The notes beneath the pieces were generated by a model, which saw nothing but the letters and a program-made list of their open reading frames with translations, made no database searches and was not told where the DNA came from. A DNA stretch of 64,000 nucleotides from Microcaldota archaeon (GTDB taxonomy: Archaea > Micrarchaeota > Micrarchaeia > Micrarchaeales > CABMGC01): positions 119,218 through 183,217 of the forward strand of contig JAGWHD010000001.1 in NCBI GenBank assembly GCA_028866995.1, given 5' to 3'. Made by a program: the position numbers and the translations under genes. This document shows positions 36,575 to 45,914 of this stretch, piece after piece. Every line of letters begins with the position of its first letter. Within the stretch, counting starts at the first letter, position 1.

Positions 36575-39004
36575 ATGGATCATGGTAATTTGATGAATAG
36601 GAGGAACAGGACGCTGATAACCATATTCGCTGCCCTGCTCTTCGCGGGTCTACTGATGCTTTACATTTACAGCCTTGTGTCGGCAGTCACCTTCACGGCT
36701 CCAGAGCATCCTTTGGGCGTGGCGACTGCGAACTTCAGCATTCTCTCGAGCGGCATGCTGACGCACAACAACGGAAGCGAGTACGCCGCGTACTCGGTGC
36801 TGCATTACAGCATGCAGAACGTTACGGCTGTCAACGCCTCGCTGTCGCTGTACAGCGCCAACCCCGTGCAGAGGATATTCGTGGTGGATCCCGCGAACTA
36901 CTGCGTCAACTGCGGAGTCGGGATAGGGCTCACGCTCTACAACAACCTCAAGGCCGAGCTCGGCAACGGCTTCCTGGCCAACCAGACGAGCCTGAACTAC
37001 ATAAGCATCAACAACCTGAGCGGCGTGCCTCCCAGGTCCATAGTGATACTGCCGACAGGGCTCATGCCGGATATACTGCTCCCGTACACGAACTCGACAG
37101 GCACATGCAAGAGCTACAAGAACTTCACGATAGTCAACCTGCTCAACAGAGGCGATACCGTTATGTACATCGGCAGGAACTTCTCAACGGTGGTCACATG
37201 CGGGCCCCAGATAGCCAAGACGCCTAAGAGGACGCTCAGCGCGCTGAGCAACATGTCGATAAACACCACGATTAGCCCCTATTACGTAGCCAACAGCAGC
37301 TACACCTTCGCAGGCAGTCCGTTGTACTTCAGGACACCGGGCTTCGGCATATCCGGAGGGGACTACCTCTACGGCGTAGTGTCGGTCGGGTCGCTGAACG
37401 GCACCTTCATGGCGCTCAGCGACTATCCTACCAATGGATGGAACAACAGCGCCGCCCTCCTTGCCAAGGACATCGCGTTCGTCATAGATTCGAGGTACTG
37501 GATGGATAGGATAGCATATGGCTCCTACAATGTAAGCATCGCGGCGAAGTACAACGCGACGGATAGCGGGAACCTGACGCTGCTAACGCTGGACTCGATG
37601 ATAAGGAACATGCCGAACGTGTCCAGTTCGGTGAATTCGTCATATCCCCTCATTGTTCTGAAGTTCTCTAACGGCAGCAACACCACGTACGAGAAGGACA
37701 TACCGCTTAAGATCAGACTGCCTACGAACGGCTACATCTACACCGCGAGCCCATCGATAGGGGAGAACCAGACGCTGACGATAACGCTGCAGGCGAGGAA
37801 CATAACGGGACCAGACGCCTTCCACATACTGCTTTACAACACCAGCATGCGCGTGCCCATATACGGATACACGATAGCTGCAGGCAACCTGCGCAACAAC
37901 GCAGTCTTCTACGAGTACGCGTCGTACAGGCTGCCTAGCGGCTACTACATACTCTCGCTGGTCGACCAGAGCAACAGGACCTATTCGAAGGCGCTGTTCT
38001 ACCTGCAGAATGTGACGCTCGATCCGCAGCTCGTGGACTTCAAGAACGGCACCTTCATCTTCAGCGCTTACAGCGCAGGAAGGCCGGTGAGCGGCGAGCC
38101 CTTCTCCGCAGACGTGGGGGGAGCCTACCCTTATACTGGCGTCGTCAGGAACGGAGTCCTCAACTACTCGCTGCCGAAAGGCTCAGTAATATCGTACGGC
38201 AACCAGACGTTCAACATCAGGATGTTCGGCGACCTCTACAGCATAACCGAGAATAACGCGAACAACGGCATACAAATACCTGCATTCTACATAGAGTTCG
38301 GCATAGCGGCCCTCTTCGTGCTTGTGCTCAACGTCGTGCTCAAGGCGCCGACAACGGACGAGTACTATGTCGATGTCCCGGACTTCCCTCCCTCGAAGAA
38401 GACGAAGATCAAGGAGAATCCCGAGGCTATACTCAATGTCTTCGAAGCGGTCAATTACTACTACCACTGGAAGCACATGCCGCTGAGCCCCGAGGAAGTA
38501 AAGGCAGGCATAAGCAGCAACATCCGCTACCAGAACATGCCGATATCGATAACGCTGCAGAACACGCTCGCGGTGCTCAACAGGATGTCAGACAGAGGCC
38601 TCATCATGGAAGCGGATGGCTTCTACGCGCCGAAGAGCTGGGCGCAGGAATCCGGACATGGCATCGAGTACCTCACAATATTCAGGAGGATAAGGGACTA
38701 CTGCGTCGCGAATGGCCTGCTCTTCTCAGACCTGAACGGCAGCGAGATAGCGGACATGGTCATAAGCAACAAGGGCACCCAGAGCTACCTGATGATACAC
38801 TCGGATGAGAGGATGAAGAGGATAGGCATAGATCACGGCGCCAAGGTCTTCGTGGTCTTCCTTAACGATGACAGGAGGAACGACTTCCTGGACAAGCTGT
38901 ACAACTCATATGGGACTGAGGCTGAGCTGCTAAAGATGGCGATAGACTATTCGTCGGTCAGGCTCATAGACATAGGGGACCTTGGCCAGCTCAGCATAGC
39001 CTGA
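36575..39004 (+). CDS. Large membrane-anchored N-glycosylation-sequon-rich ectodomain protein with cytosolic C-terminal domain
   Basis: N-terminal TM, many N-x-S/T, second TM (FYIEFGIAALFVLVLNVVLKAP), then about 230-aa soluble tail. Confidence 0.65.
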   Translation: MDHGNLMNRRNRTLITIFAALLFAGLLMLYIYSLVSAVTFTAPEHPLGVATANFSILSSGMLTHNNGSEYAAYSVLHYSMQNVTAVNASLSLYSANPVQRIFVVDPANYCVNCGVGIGLTLYNNLKAELGNGFLANQTSLNYISINNLSGVPPRSIVILPTGLMPDILLPYTNSTGTCKSYKNFTIVNLLNRGDTVMYIGRNFSTVVTCGPQIAKTPKRTLSALSNMSINTTISPYYVANSSYTFAGSPLYFRTPGFGISGGDYLYGVVSVGSLNGTFMALSDYPTNGWNNSAALLAKDIAFVIDSRYWMDRIAYGSYNVSIAAKYNATDSGNLTLLTLDSMIRNMPNVSSSVNSSYPLIVLKFSNGSNTTYEKDIPLKIRLPTNGYIYTASPSIGENQTLTITLQARNITGPDAFHILLYNTSMRVPIYGYTIAAGNLRNNAVFYEYASYRLPSGYYILSLVDQSNRTYSKALFYLQNVTLDPQLVDFKNGTFIFSAYSAGRPVSGEPFSADVGGAYPYTGVVRNGVLNYSLPKGSVISYGNQTFNIRMFGDLYSITENNANNGIQIPAFYIEFGIAALFVLVLNVVLKAPTTDEYYVDVPDFPPSKKTKIKENPEAILNVFEAVNYYYHWKHMPLSPEEVKAGISSNIRYQNMPISITLQNTLAVLNRMSDRGLIMEADGFYAPKSWAQESGHGIEYLTIFRRIRDYCVANGLLFSDLNGSEIADMVISNKGTQSYLMIHSDERMKRIGIDHGAKVFVVFLNDDRRNDFLDKLYNSYGTEAELLKMAIDYSSVRLIDIGDLGQLSIA

Positions 39005-39008
39005 GCCG

Positions 39009-40646
39009 TCATTCCTCTGCGGTCTCCTCCTGCGCTTCCTCGGATGCCGAGGCAGCAGCATCCTCCTGGCTCTTCTGCTCCTCCTCGACCAGCTTCCTGT
39101 ACCTCTTCTCGACAACCTCCTTGAGCCCCTTCTCTATGCTGTCCTTCTTCTCCCCAGTTATCTCGCTCAGGTTGAGGGCGAGCTGGCTCACGTACCTCAT
39201 TATCGTGTTGTACTTGGTTGCCTGCATGTTCATGTTCTTCTGGTTGCTGATGTGTCTCTGCAGGCTCCTCGCGCAGTCCTGCACCGCGAGCTTTATCTCC
39301 TCTATTATCTCAGGTTCCTGCGCTATCGCCTGCTTCCCCACCCCGGAATAGGGTATGTATACGCTTGACACGTTTACCATTACGCTTATCGGCTCCTGGT
39401 CGAAGTCCTTGATCCCATATCTCTTCCAGTCTATGCCGTTGACAGCCTGGCTGATTGCGCAGACGGAACCGTCGAACAGGAGCGGGACCTTGTTGGCGAA
39501 CCTTAGTATCGTGCCCTTGACCCCCTCCCCGGTCTCCCTTCCTGCGCTCCCTCCATACGCTATTCCAGCCTCGATCACGAAAGGTATGCCTCCCCTGAAG
39601 ACCTTTGGCTTCCTCTCTACTACACTCATGAAATTGGGGTTGAGTATGTTCTTGATCGTCGCCTTTATCTGCTCCTCCCCTATCTCCGACAGCGTGTCCA
39701 AGTCAGGGGCTATCCACTTCAGCTGCTTGAAGCCGTTGACAAGCTTCTCTGCCTCCGGCCAGGTCAGCTGCCTCGGTTCCTTGTCGAAATCCACGTCCTT
39801 GACTATGGACCTGAGCTCGTCTACCTTGTTCTGGCTGACCCTCGTGAAGGTGTCCACGAGGAACGATGACACCTTCCTGCTGACAGAGGAATGCGCGAAG
39901 TCGAGGAGGTCGCTGGTCCCTATTCCCAGAGGGTGGGGCTTCGTAAGCTTCGCCTTCTTCGGTATCTCGTTGACAGATCTCGGGAACGTGACCTCCTTTC
40001 CGTCAGGCTCCTTCAGCCTTATGCTGCAGTGCGGATTTGATAGGACTGTCCTTCTCAGGTACTCGTAGACGCCGTGGTCGCTGTTCTCGTACTTGACCTC
40101 GCCGAACTCGCCATATACAGACAGGCCGTTGAAGCTGCTGCCGGGAAGCTCCTTCTGGTTCGTTATCAATGGCTTGTTGGACTTGATGTCGATCGTGAGA
40201 TCGCATTCGAAGGTCTGCTTGCCTGTTCCGGACTTGACGTGTATCGGCTTTCCTGATGTTATCTGCGCGAACATGGTGCAGCCTGCAGCTCCTATTCCCT
40301 GCTGCCCCCTCTGCTGCATGTACCTGTGGAACTTGGTTCCTGCAAGAACAGTGGCGAGCGCCTTGCCTACCAGCTTAGACGGTATTCCGGGGCCGTTGTC
40401 CGTATTCCTGACGGAGTACTTGCCCTCGGATATCTCGCCTATCTCGACGTATATCTCAGGAAGTATGCCAGCCTCTTCGCATGCGTCCAATGAGTTTGTC
40501 ACCCATTCATGGACGACGGTTGTAAGGGACCTGACCCTGCCCGAGTATCCGAGCATCTGGCTGTTCTTCCTGAAGAATTGCGAGATGGAATGCTCCTTGA
40601 ACTCCTTGAATATGTCCTCTGCAGTCGTCTGCGTAGCCATGATCAT
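39009..40646 (-). CDS. top6B: DNA topoisomerase VI subunit B
   Basis: FKEHSISQFFRKNSQMLGYSGRVRSLTTVVHEWVTNSLDACEEAGILPEIYVEI...VRNTDNGPGIP (GHKL ATPase). Confidence 0.95.
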   Translation of the reverse strand: MIMATQTTAEDIFKEFKEHSISQFFRKNSQMLGYSGRVRSLTTVVHEWVTNSLDACEEAGILPEIYVEIGEISEGKYSVRNTDNGPGIPSKLVGKALATVLAGTKFHRYMQQRGQQGIGAAGCTMFAQITSGKPIHVKSGTGKQTFECDLTIDIKSNKPLITNQKELPGSSFNGLSVYGEFGEVKYENSDHGVYEYLRRTVLSNPHCSIRLKEPDGKEVTFPRSVNEIPKKAKLTKPHPLGIGTSDLLDFAHSSVSRKVSSFLVDTFTRVSQNKVDELRSIVKDVDFDKEPRQLTWPEAEKLVNGFKQLKWIAPDLDTLSEIGEEQIKATIKNILNPNFMSVVERKPKVFRGGIPFVIEAGIAYGGSAGRETGEGVKGTILRFANKVPLLFDGSVCAISQAVNGIDWKRYGIKDFDQEPISVMVNVSSVYIPYSGVGKQAIAQEPEIIEEIKLAVQDCARSLQRHISNQKNMNMQATKYNTIMRYVSQLALNLSEITGEKKDSIEKGLKEVVEKRYRKLVEEEQKSQEDAAASASEEAQEETAEE

Positions 40647-41152
40647 CTCTCCATAAGCTTCTGCTTCTCCTTCTCCATAACCATGTAAGCCGTCTTGTGC
40701 GTGCCTCCGTTAATCAGCACAGCTATGGCCGCCTTTGCCACATTAATCTCGTCTATCGTTCCTATAAGGCTTACTGTGGATCCGAAGACGCAGATGCTCG
40801 CGTTGCTCACGCTCTCCATGTAGCTCTTCGCTTTCCCTTCCTCTCCTATTATCCTCGCCTTTATCCTCTGCAATTGCTCCCTGTTCCTGAACGAGTCCCT
40901 GAGGTTTATGTACTCGAAGAAGTAGTCCTCGTTCAGCAGCTTGAATGCTGTGTTTAGGTCGAATCCTCTTCCGAACGCCTGTATGACGTTCTTCGCGTTG
41001 TACTCCGTATAAGGCTCGCCCTCTATGCTGACCTTGTTCTCCTCGGTTATGCTGAGCTTGCATTCGAGCCTCTTTGCAAGCGATTTCAGCTCCTTCTCCT
41101 TGAGAAGAGCAACTCTCTTGTTCGGTATCAGTATCTGCTCCATTAGTAGCAC
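40643..41152 (-). CDS. KH-domain RNA-binding protein (archaeal Dim2/PNO1-like)
   Basis: NAKNVIQAFGRGFDLNTAFKLL...RIKARIIGEEGKAKSYMESVSNASICVFGSTVSLIGTIDEINVAKAAIAVLINGGTHKTAY. Confidence 0.85.
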   Translation of the reverse strand: MLLMEQILIPNKRVALLKEKELKSLAKRLECKLSITEENKVSIEGEPYTEYNAKNVIQAFGRGFDLNTAFKLLNEDYFFEYINLRDSFRNREQLQRIKARIIGEEGKAKSYMESVSNASICVFGSTVSLIGTIDEINVAKAAIAVLINGGTHKTAYMVMEKEKQKLMER

Positions 41153-41216
41153 TTAGGATTTGACTGCATTATGTTGCGATGCCTATTTTAATATTGACCC
41201 AGAAAGTCTTCCCTTG

Positions 41217-41240
41217 AATCATGCATGTTGTAGCATGATT
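41217..41240. promoter_or_regulatory. Inverted repeat AATCATGC-N8-GCATGATT
   Basis: Perfect 8+8 inverted repeat in intergenic region. Confidence 0.5.
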
Positions 41241-41386
41241 AATGGAACAGTAAGGTCACGTAAAACCTCCGGTATTCAAGTTCTCCGAGGACAAATCCGT
41301 GCAGGTGTTTTGCCTGTTTCCCTTCCGCTATTATGCTATATAGGGCCGGTTCTCCGCAAGCTTTAAATAGGTGATGCATATACATA

Positions 41387-41417
41387 CATGAATGGTTCAT
41401 GATTGTTTCACGAAACA
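41387..41417. promoter_or_regulatory. Tandem palindromes CATGAA-TGG-TTCATG and TGTTTC-AC-GAAACA
   Basis: Perfect inverted repeats between a TATA-like element (ctttaaat, ~41361) and the downstream wHTH-like ORF. Confidence 0.55.
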
Positions 41418-41469
41418 TGCGTGATGCAATCTCAATGGGTTCATGTAAAAATCATGATTGTGGTTGGAT

Positions 41470-41979
41470 ATGGCATCGGATGACAAGAATCAGCTAGAAC
41501 AGGAGATCACAAAGCTCAAGGAGGAGGTCAAGGAGCTCACAGAGAAGAGGGACGATGAGGATGCTGACAAGTACATAGTAAGCCTCATGAACACGATTAT
41601 AGAGGAGAGGGAGAAGACAAACAGGATGCTCGCAGGGATAATGGACAAGGTCAGGACCCTTGAGCACAAGGTCAACAGCGTCAAGGAAATACCTCAGGAA
41701 TACACAGTGCAGAGGCCGTTGGGAAGCGAGGGGAGGGAGGAGATGCCGCTGTCAGCCATAGATGTGAAGATCATAGGATTCGTACAGACCAAGGACCTGG
41801 CCTGCGCGGACGACGTCAAGAATTTCATGAATTACAAGGGAAAGAATGCCGCTTGTGCAAGGCTCAACATGCTCTGCAAGTATGGATTCCTTAACAGATA
41901 CCAGATGGGCCACAAGGTTTACTACAGGTTTGATGCTGGCAAGGCGACCAAAAAACTTATTATATCACCTCCACAGTAA
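41470..41979 (+). CDS. Coiled-coil plus winged-helix-like protein, putative regulator
   Basis: N-terminal Lys/Glu coiled coil; C-terminal SAIDVKIIGFVQTKDLACADDVKNFMNYKGKNAACARLNMLCKYGFLNRYQMGHKVYYRF. Confidence 0.6.
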   Translation: MASDDKNQLEQEITKLKEEVKELTEKRDDEDADKYIVSLMNTIIEEREKTNRMLAGIMDKVRTLEHKVNSVKEIPQEYTVQRPLGSEGREEMPLSAIDVKIIGFVQTKDLACADDVKNFMNYKGKNAACARLNMLCKYGFLNRYQMGHKVYYRFDAGKATKKLIISPPQ

Positions 41980-41988
41980 GGGAACTTG

Positions 41989-42012
41989 GGCCTGCTCTCC
42001 CCAAAGCAGGCC
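41989..42012. terminator. Hairpin GGCCTGCT-N8-AGCAGGCC followed by T-rich tract
   Basis: Perfect 8-bp stem just after the stop of the 41470 gene. Confidence 0.5.
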
Positions 42013-42120
42013 TTTATGATCATAATAAGTTTTATTCTCTTTTTCTTGCCAGGCTTTTGTTTTCCCCTGCGTTAGCCGGAGAAGGTTTTTATAACAATGG
42101 CAATATAGTCAAGTGTTGGG

Positions 42121-42522
42121 ATGACGAGCTACCATACAGCAAGGTTCAAGCGCTTCAACTGCTTCGAGGGACAGGACAGGAAGGATGTGGCGCGCGTGCT
42201 CAGCCTCATGGCGCTCGCTAGGGCCGAGAGGATAAAGGCCACAAGGGCCGTCCGCAGGGTCGAAGGATTGGAGAAAGAGAGAAGGAACAAGGACCTGCCG
42301 GCATACAATCGTAGCATAGAGAGAGCAGCAAAGCTGCGCGAAAAGACGGTGGAGCTGTTGGAGAAGGCTGAGGATGGAATAGACGCGATACTCAAGAGGG
42401 GAAAGGTAAGCGTCGGGGAGAAGGCCGCGCTGGTCAAGGCGATCGATCTTATTGACATGGATGCCACACTGCAGCAGTCTAAGGCCATAGGCCTTAGGGG
42501 CCTTCTTAGAAGTTCGTGGTAG
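42121..42522 (+). CDS. Hypothetical helical protein
   Basis: ORF with promoter-like TTTTTATAAC upstream; helix-rich, Lys/Arg-rich. Confidence 0.55.
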   Translation: MTSYHTARFKRFNCFEGQDRKDVARVLSLMALARAERIKATRAVRRVEGLEKERRNKDLPAYNRSIERAAKLREKTVELLEKAEDGIDAILKRGKVSVGEKAALVKAIDLIDMDATLQQSKAIGLRGLLRSSW

Positions 42523-42531
42523 GCTCTGGCT

Positions 42532-43635
42532 TCATCTCTTTTGCCACTTGCCCATTATCTGCGAGAAGTACCTTGTGCCCTTCTCGAGGTTGCCAATGCT
42601 TATGTACTCGTTTGGCGCGTGTATGTTTGTCTTGGTCCCTGGGCCGAAAACCACGCACTCCATGTTCGCCATTCGCGCGTAGAGCTCAGCCTCCGTGTAT
42701 CCGTTGGCGATCGTAACATCTCCCTTGACAAGCGATCTCAGCATCTTGACAACCTTGGAATCCTGATCGACCTTGTAGGGCATCTGCGCATGCAAGACCT
42801 TTATCGCGTAGTCTATGCCAAGCCTGTCCAGTCTTTTCCTTATCTCAGACACTGCCGTATCAGGAGTCTCTCCGTTGACCAGCCTCCTGTTGACCTCTAT
42901 CTCGCACGACTCAGGCACTACATTGGAAGCTGTGCCGCCTTTTATCGTGCCCACGTTTATGGTGCCTTTTCCTAACAGAGGATCGTTTATCTTCATCTCC
43001 TTTGAAAGCTTCTGCAGCTCCACTATCGCTCTAGCCATGCCGTCTATCGCGTTGATGCCCAGCCACGGTCTTGACGAGTGTGCGCTCTTGCCGTTGACCC
43101 TTATCGCTAGCTCCATGACCCCTTTTTGCGCGACCTGCACCTTCAGCGCAGTCGGTTCCGCAACTATCCCGTACCTTACTCCCTTGAAGGCCTCCTTCCT
43201 GTTCTTCAGCAGCCATGTTGAGCCTTTGAGAGTGCGCTCCTCGTCTGCCACGAATGTCAGCAATATCCTCTTACCACTGTTCGCCTTAACACCGGCCAGG
43301 GCCGAAAGTATCGTCCCTATGCCGCCTTTCATGTCGGATGCCCCTCTTCCGTACAGCTTGCCGTTGACAACCTTTGCATCGGTCCCATACCTCCATTTGC
43401 TTGCATCCCCTATCGGCACCGTGTCCATGTGCCCGTTGAGCATCAGCCCTTCTCCTGAACCTATCGATGCGACAACATCGCACCTGTTCCTCTCGAACTC
43501 GAATACCTTGTGGCTTATCCCAAGGCTTCCTAGGTATTCGCTTATGTACTTGGATACCTCCTTCTCGCCGTTCGTGTACGGATCCGAGTCTATGTCTATG
43601 AGCTCCTTCGTTAAACTCACAGGGTCTGTTTTCAT
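42532..43635 (-). CDS. M20-family metallopeptidase (ArgE/DapE-like)
   Basis: MLNGHMDTVPIG...LYGRGASDMKGGIGTILSAL...ADEERTLKGSTWLL. Confidence 0.9.
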   Translation of the reverse strand: MKTDPVSLTKELIDIDSDPYTNGEKEVSKYISEYLGSLGISHKVFEFERNRCDVVASIGSGEGLMLNGHMDTVPIGDASKWRYGTDAKVVNGKLYGRGASDMKGGIGTILSALAGVKANSGKRILLTFVADEERTLKGSTWLLKNRKEAFKGVRYGIVAEPTALKVQVAQKGVMELAIRVNGKSAHSSRPWLGINAIDGMARAIVELQKLSKEMKINDPLLGKGTINVGTIKGGTASNVVPESCEIEVNRRLVNGETPDTAVSEIRKRLDRLGIDYAIKVLHAQMPYKVDQDSKVVKMLRSLVKGDVTIANGYTEAELYARMANMECVVFGPGTKTNIHAPNEYISIGNLEKGTRYFSQIMGKWQKR

Positions 43636-43683
43636 AGGATCACTTATCCATTGGCCATCCTAATCTTTAAGCTTTATCTACAG

Positions 43684-44505
43684 TCAGTCATGCCTTTTCA
43701 TTCCTCTCAGGTCTATGAGGTAGTACCTCCTGTCAGGCTGCATGTCCTCGGGGTTGCTGTACGCCTCCTTCATGTTCTCCTTCCCAAAGACACTTGAGAG
43801 ATTGCCTACCTGCACTGGATTTATCGTTCTTACTATCGCATACTCGAATCCTGATTCGATGGCCTGGGAGCCTCTTATCTCGACCAATGCCTTCCCAATT
43901 CCTTCACCCCTGTATTCTATGTCAACAAAGGTCTCGTCGAGGTAGAAGGTTTTCTGCGCAGGAAGGGAATATGAGTCAATCACTGCGGTTATTCCCTTCA
44001 GTTTCTCCTTCGAGGGCACGCTGGTTGCTGCCATGCCCCACGATGCTCCTATGATTCTTCTTTCAGGTCTTTCTCCCATCGCCGCTCCTGATGCTCCAGG
44101 CGTATACCAGCTAGGGACATCTGCCAGCGATATGATGAAGCCATCAGCCGCTGATGCAGCTGTCATGCTTGCCTTGACCCCTTCCACAGTATAGAAAGGT
44201 TCCACATCCTTTTCTGCTATTCTCCCTTCCAGTTGCAGCTGCTTGAGAGCGGCAAGCTCTTCAGGACTGCCCATCCGCGTCCATTCACCGTTAACCCTCA
44301 CGCGGTATTTTTCGTACCATGGGGGCCCTGAAAAGGCATCTATGTACAGCCTTGCAACCTTGTCGCCTTCAACCTTTATGAGACCTGCGTTGGATCTTTG
44401 TATCTCCAGCATGCATGTCTTCCCTGATGGGTTGCGCACGGTTCTTCTCTCGTATGTTTTCGTTGTTTTTTGCATTCTATCGCCTAACCATGATCCATGT
44501 AACAA
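43684..44505 (-). CDS. GNAT-like acetyltransferase candidate
   Basis: FYLDETFVDIEYRGEGIGKALVEIRGSQAIESGFEYAIVRT resembles the GNAT acetyl-CoA loop region. Confidence 0.55.
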   Translation of the reverse strand: MLHGSWLGDRMQKTTKTYERRTVRNPSGKTCMLEIQRSNAGLIKVEGDKVARLYIDAFSGPPWYEKYRVRVNGEWTRMGSPEELAALKQLQLEGRIAEKDVEPFYTVEGVKASMTAASAADGFIISLADVPSWYTPGASGAAMGERPERRIIGASWGMAATSVPSKEKLKGITAVIDSYSLPAQKTFYLDETFVDIEYRGEGIGKALVEIRGSQAIESGFEYAIVRTINPVQVGNLSSVFGKENMKEAYSNPEDMQPDRRYYLIDLRGMKRHD

Positions 44506-44866
44506 AAGTGCCCGTTTCTGTAAGCCTGGCAGAGTACGAGCTTCCGAAGGTGATAAGCCCCATCCTCTTCAGCACCTTTGCGCTGCTCTTGAGCGTGGAG
44601 ATGGGTATATTCTCCCTTCTTGAGATGGTATACAGTAGTGGAGTTATTGAAGATTGCCCATTTGCAGTCTCTGAGAGGATTAGAAGCTGGTTCCTAGTGA
44701 TTATCCTGGATAGGATTAAGCCTAGCCGTGCACGCTGCACGCCGCTGATCTGGGAAGCACTAACTCTAGTCTTCCCATACTGTGTTGGACAGGCATCACC
44801 ATGAACCTTACCTATGGAGATATTCCATAAGTATTCTGGTATATAAGACGCATGGGCGAAGCACAT
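44477..44866 (-). CDS. Putative winged-helix regulator (start uncertain)
   Basis: ITPLLYTISRRENIPISTLKSSAKVLKRMGLITFGSSYSARLTETG wHTH-like; N-terminal part of the called ORF looks non-coding. Confidence 0.4.
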   Translation of the reverse strand: MCFAHASYIPEYLWNISIGKVHGDACPTQYGKTRVSASQISGVQRARLGLILSRIITRNQLLILSETANGQSSITPLLYTISRRENIPISTLKSSAKVLKRMGLITFGSSYSARLTETGTFVTWIMVRR

Positions 44867-44936
44867 CGCCCGTTTATATTACTTAGCAGGGAGCATGCGC
44901 AAATAAGCTTTATATTGGATAGTGAGAGATAATGTA

Positions 44937-45914
44937 ATGCAAAACGTATTCGTCATATCGCACTCGAGCGACATAGACGGCGTAGGGAGCGCCGCGCTGG
45001 TCGGTGCGAAGTACAACGTGCCCTCAAGGAACATGCTCTTCACGAACTACTCTAAGGAGAGCGTGGAATATGTCGAGAAGGAGATGGAGAAAAGATATGT
45101 CGAGGGCATGACGCTCTTCCTGGCTGACCTCGGGGTCAACGAGAGGATAATAGGTAACTTTCTAAGGATAGTAAACAACGTCAAGAAAAGGCATGGCACT
45201 GTAATCTGGTTCGACCACCACCCGTGGACAAAGGAGTCGGTAAGGAAACTAGCTGGCAGGTGCGACGTCGCGATAGTCGGCGAGAACAAGGATTACTGCG
45301 CCACGGAGATAACGTACAAGGAGCTTGGAGTGAGGAACTGGTTCCTTGACAAGTTCGTCAGGCTTGTGCATTACTCTGACTTCAACCTCAAGCCGAAGGA
45401 AGTCAAGACAAGAAAACTCATCGGCATATACGCGCTGAGCATTGCCTCATACGAGATGAACGGCTCAAGGGAGTACGCAAACAGGATGCTCAGGCACATC
45501 GTTGATGTGATAAGCGGCTCGAAGTTCATCGACAGTAAGATAGAGGCAGATGCAAGAAGGTTCGATATGCTGAACAGGAAGAGGATAAACGATATGCTGA
45601 AGGAGCTTTACATAAGGAGGGATTTCGCTCTCGGGTTTTCCGATGACGTACAGACCACTGCCGCGTGCATGAGGATATTAGAGAAGAGCGGAAAGAACAT
45701 GGGCATGTACATAAACCTGAGGACCGGGACTGGACACCTGAGAGCACTCAAGGGAGACTTCTCAGAGCTGGCAAGGAAGCTTGGCGGAGGAGGGCATCCG
45801 AAAGCTGCAGGATTCTACTTCGGACTCAAGACATACAACGGTTTCAAGAAAAAGGCAGATAGGGAGAAGGTTGCAGATTTCATCCAGAGCAGGATAAACG
45901 AATTATACGATTAG
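44937..45914 (+). CDS. DHH-family phosphoesterase
   Basis: SHSSDIDGVGSAAL; IWFDHHPWT; GGGGHPKAAGF (DHHA1). Confidence 0.92.
   Translation: MQNVFVISHSSDIDGVGSAALVGAKYNVPSRNMLFTNYSKESVEYVEKEMEKRYVEGMTLFLADLGVNERIIGNFLRIVNNVKKRHGTVIWFDHHPWTKESVRKLAGRCDVAIVGENKDYCATEITYKELGVRNWFLDKFVRLVHYSDFNLKPKEVKTRKLIGIYALSIASYEMNGSREYANRMLRHIVDVISGSKFIDSKIEADARRFDMLNRKRINDMLKELYIRRDFALGFSDDVQTTAACMRILEKSGKNMGMYINLRTGTGHLRALKGDFSELARKLGGGGHPKAAGFYFGLKTYNGFKKKADREKVADFIQSRINELYD

Noticed and set aside
18863-39004. Interpretation as an integrated conjugative plasmid
   Set aside because: No relaxase, coupling protein, integrase or flanking repeats seen at this locus; chromosomal housekeeping genes follow directly.
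39009-40646. Topo VI-B lacking an adjacent top6A as an anomaly
   Set aside because: Subunit genes are not always adjacent; top6A may lie outside the window, so nothing can be concluded.
44807-44866. N-terminal ~20 aa of the 44477-44866 ORF and a hairpin GGGCGA...TCGCCC nearby
   Set aside because: N-terminal sequence looks non-coding; start is probably further downstream, and the hairpin has no clear role.
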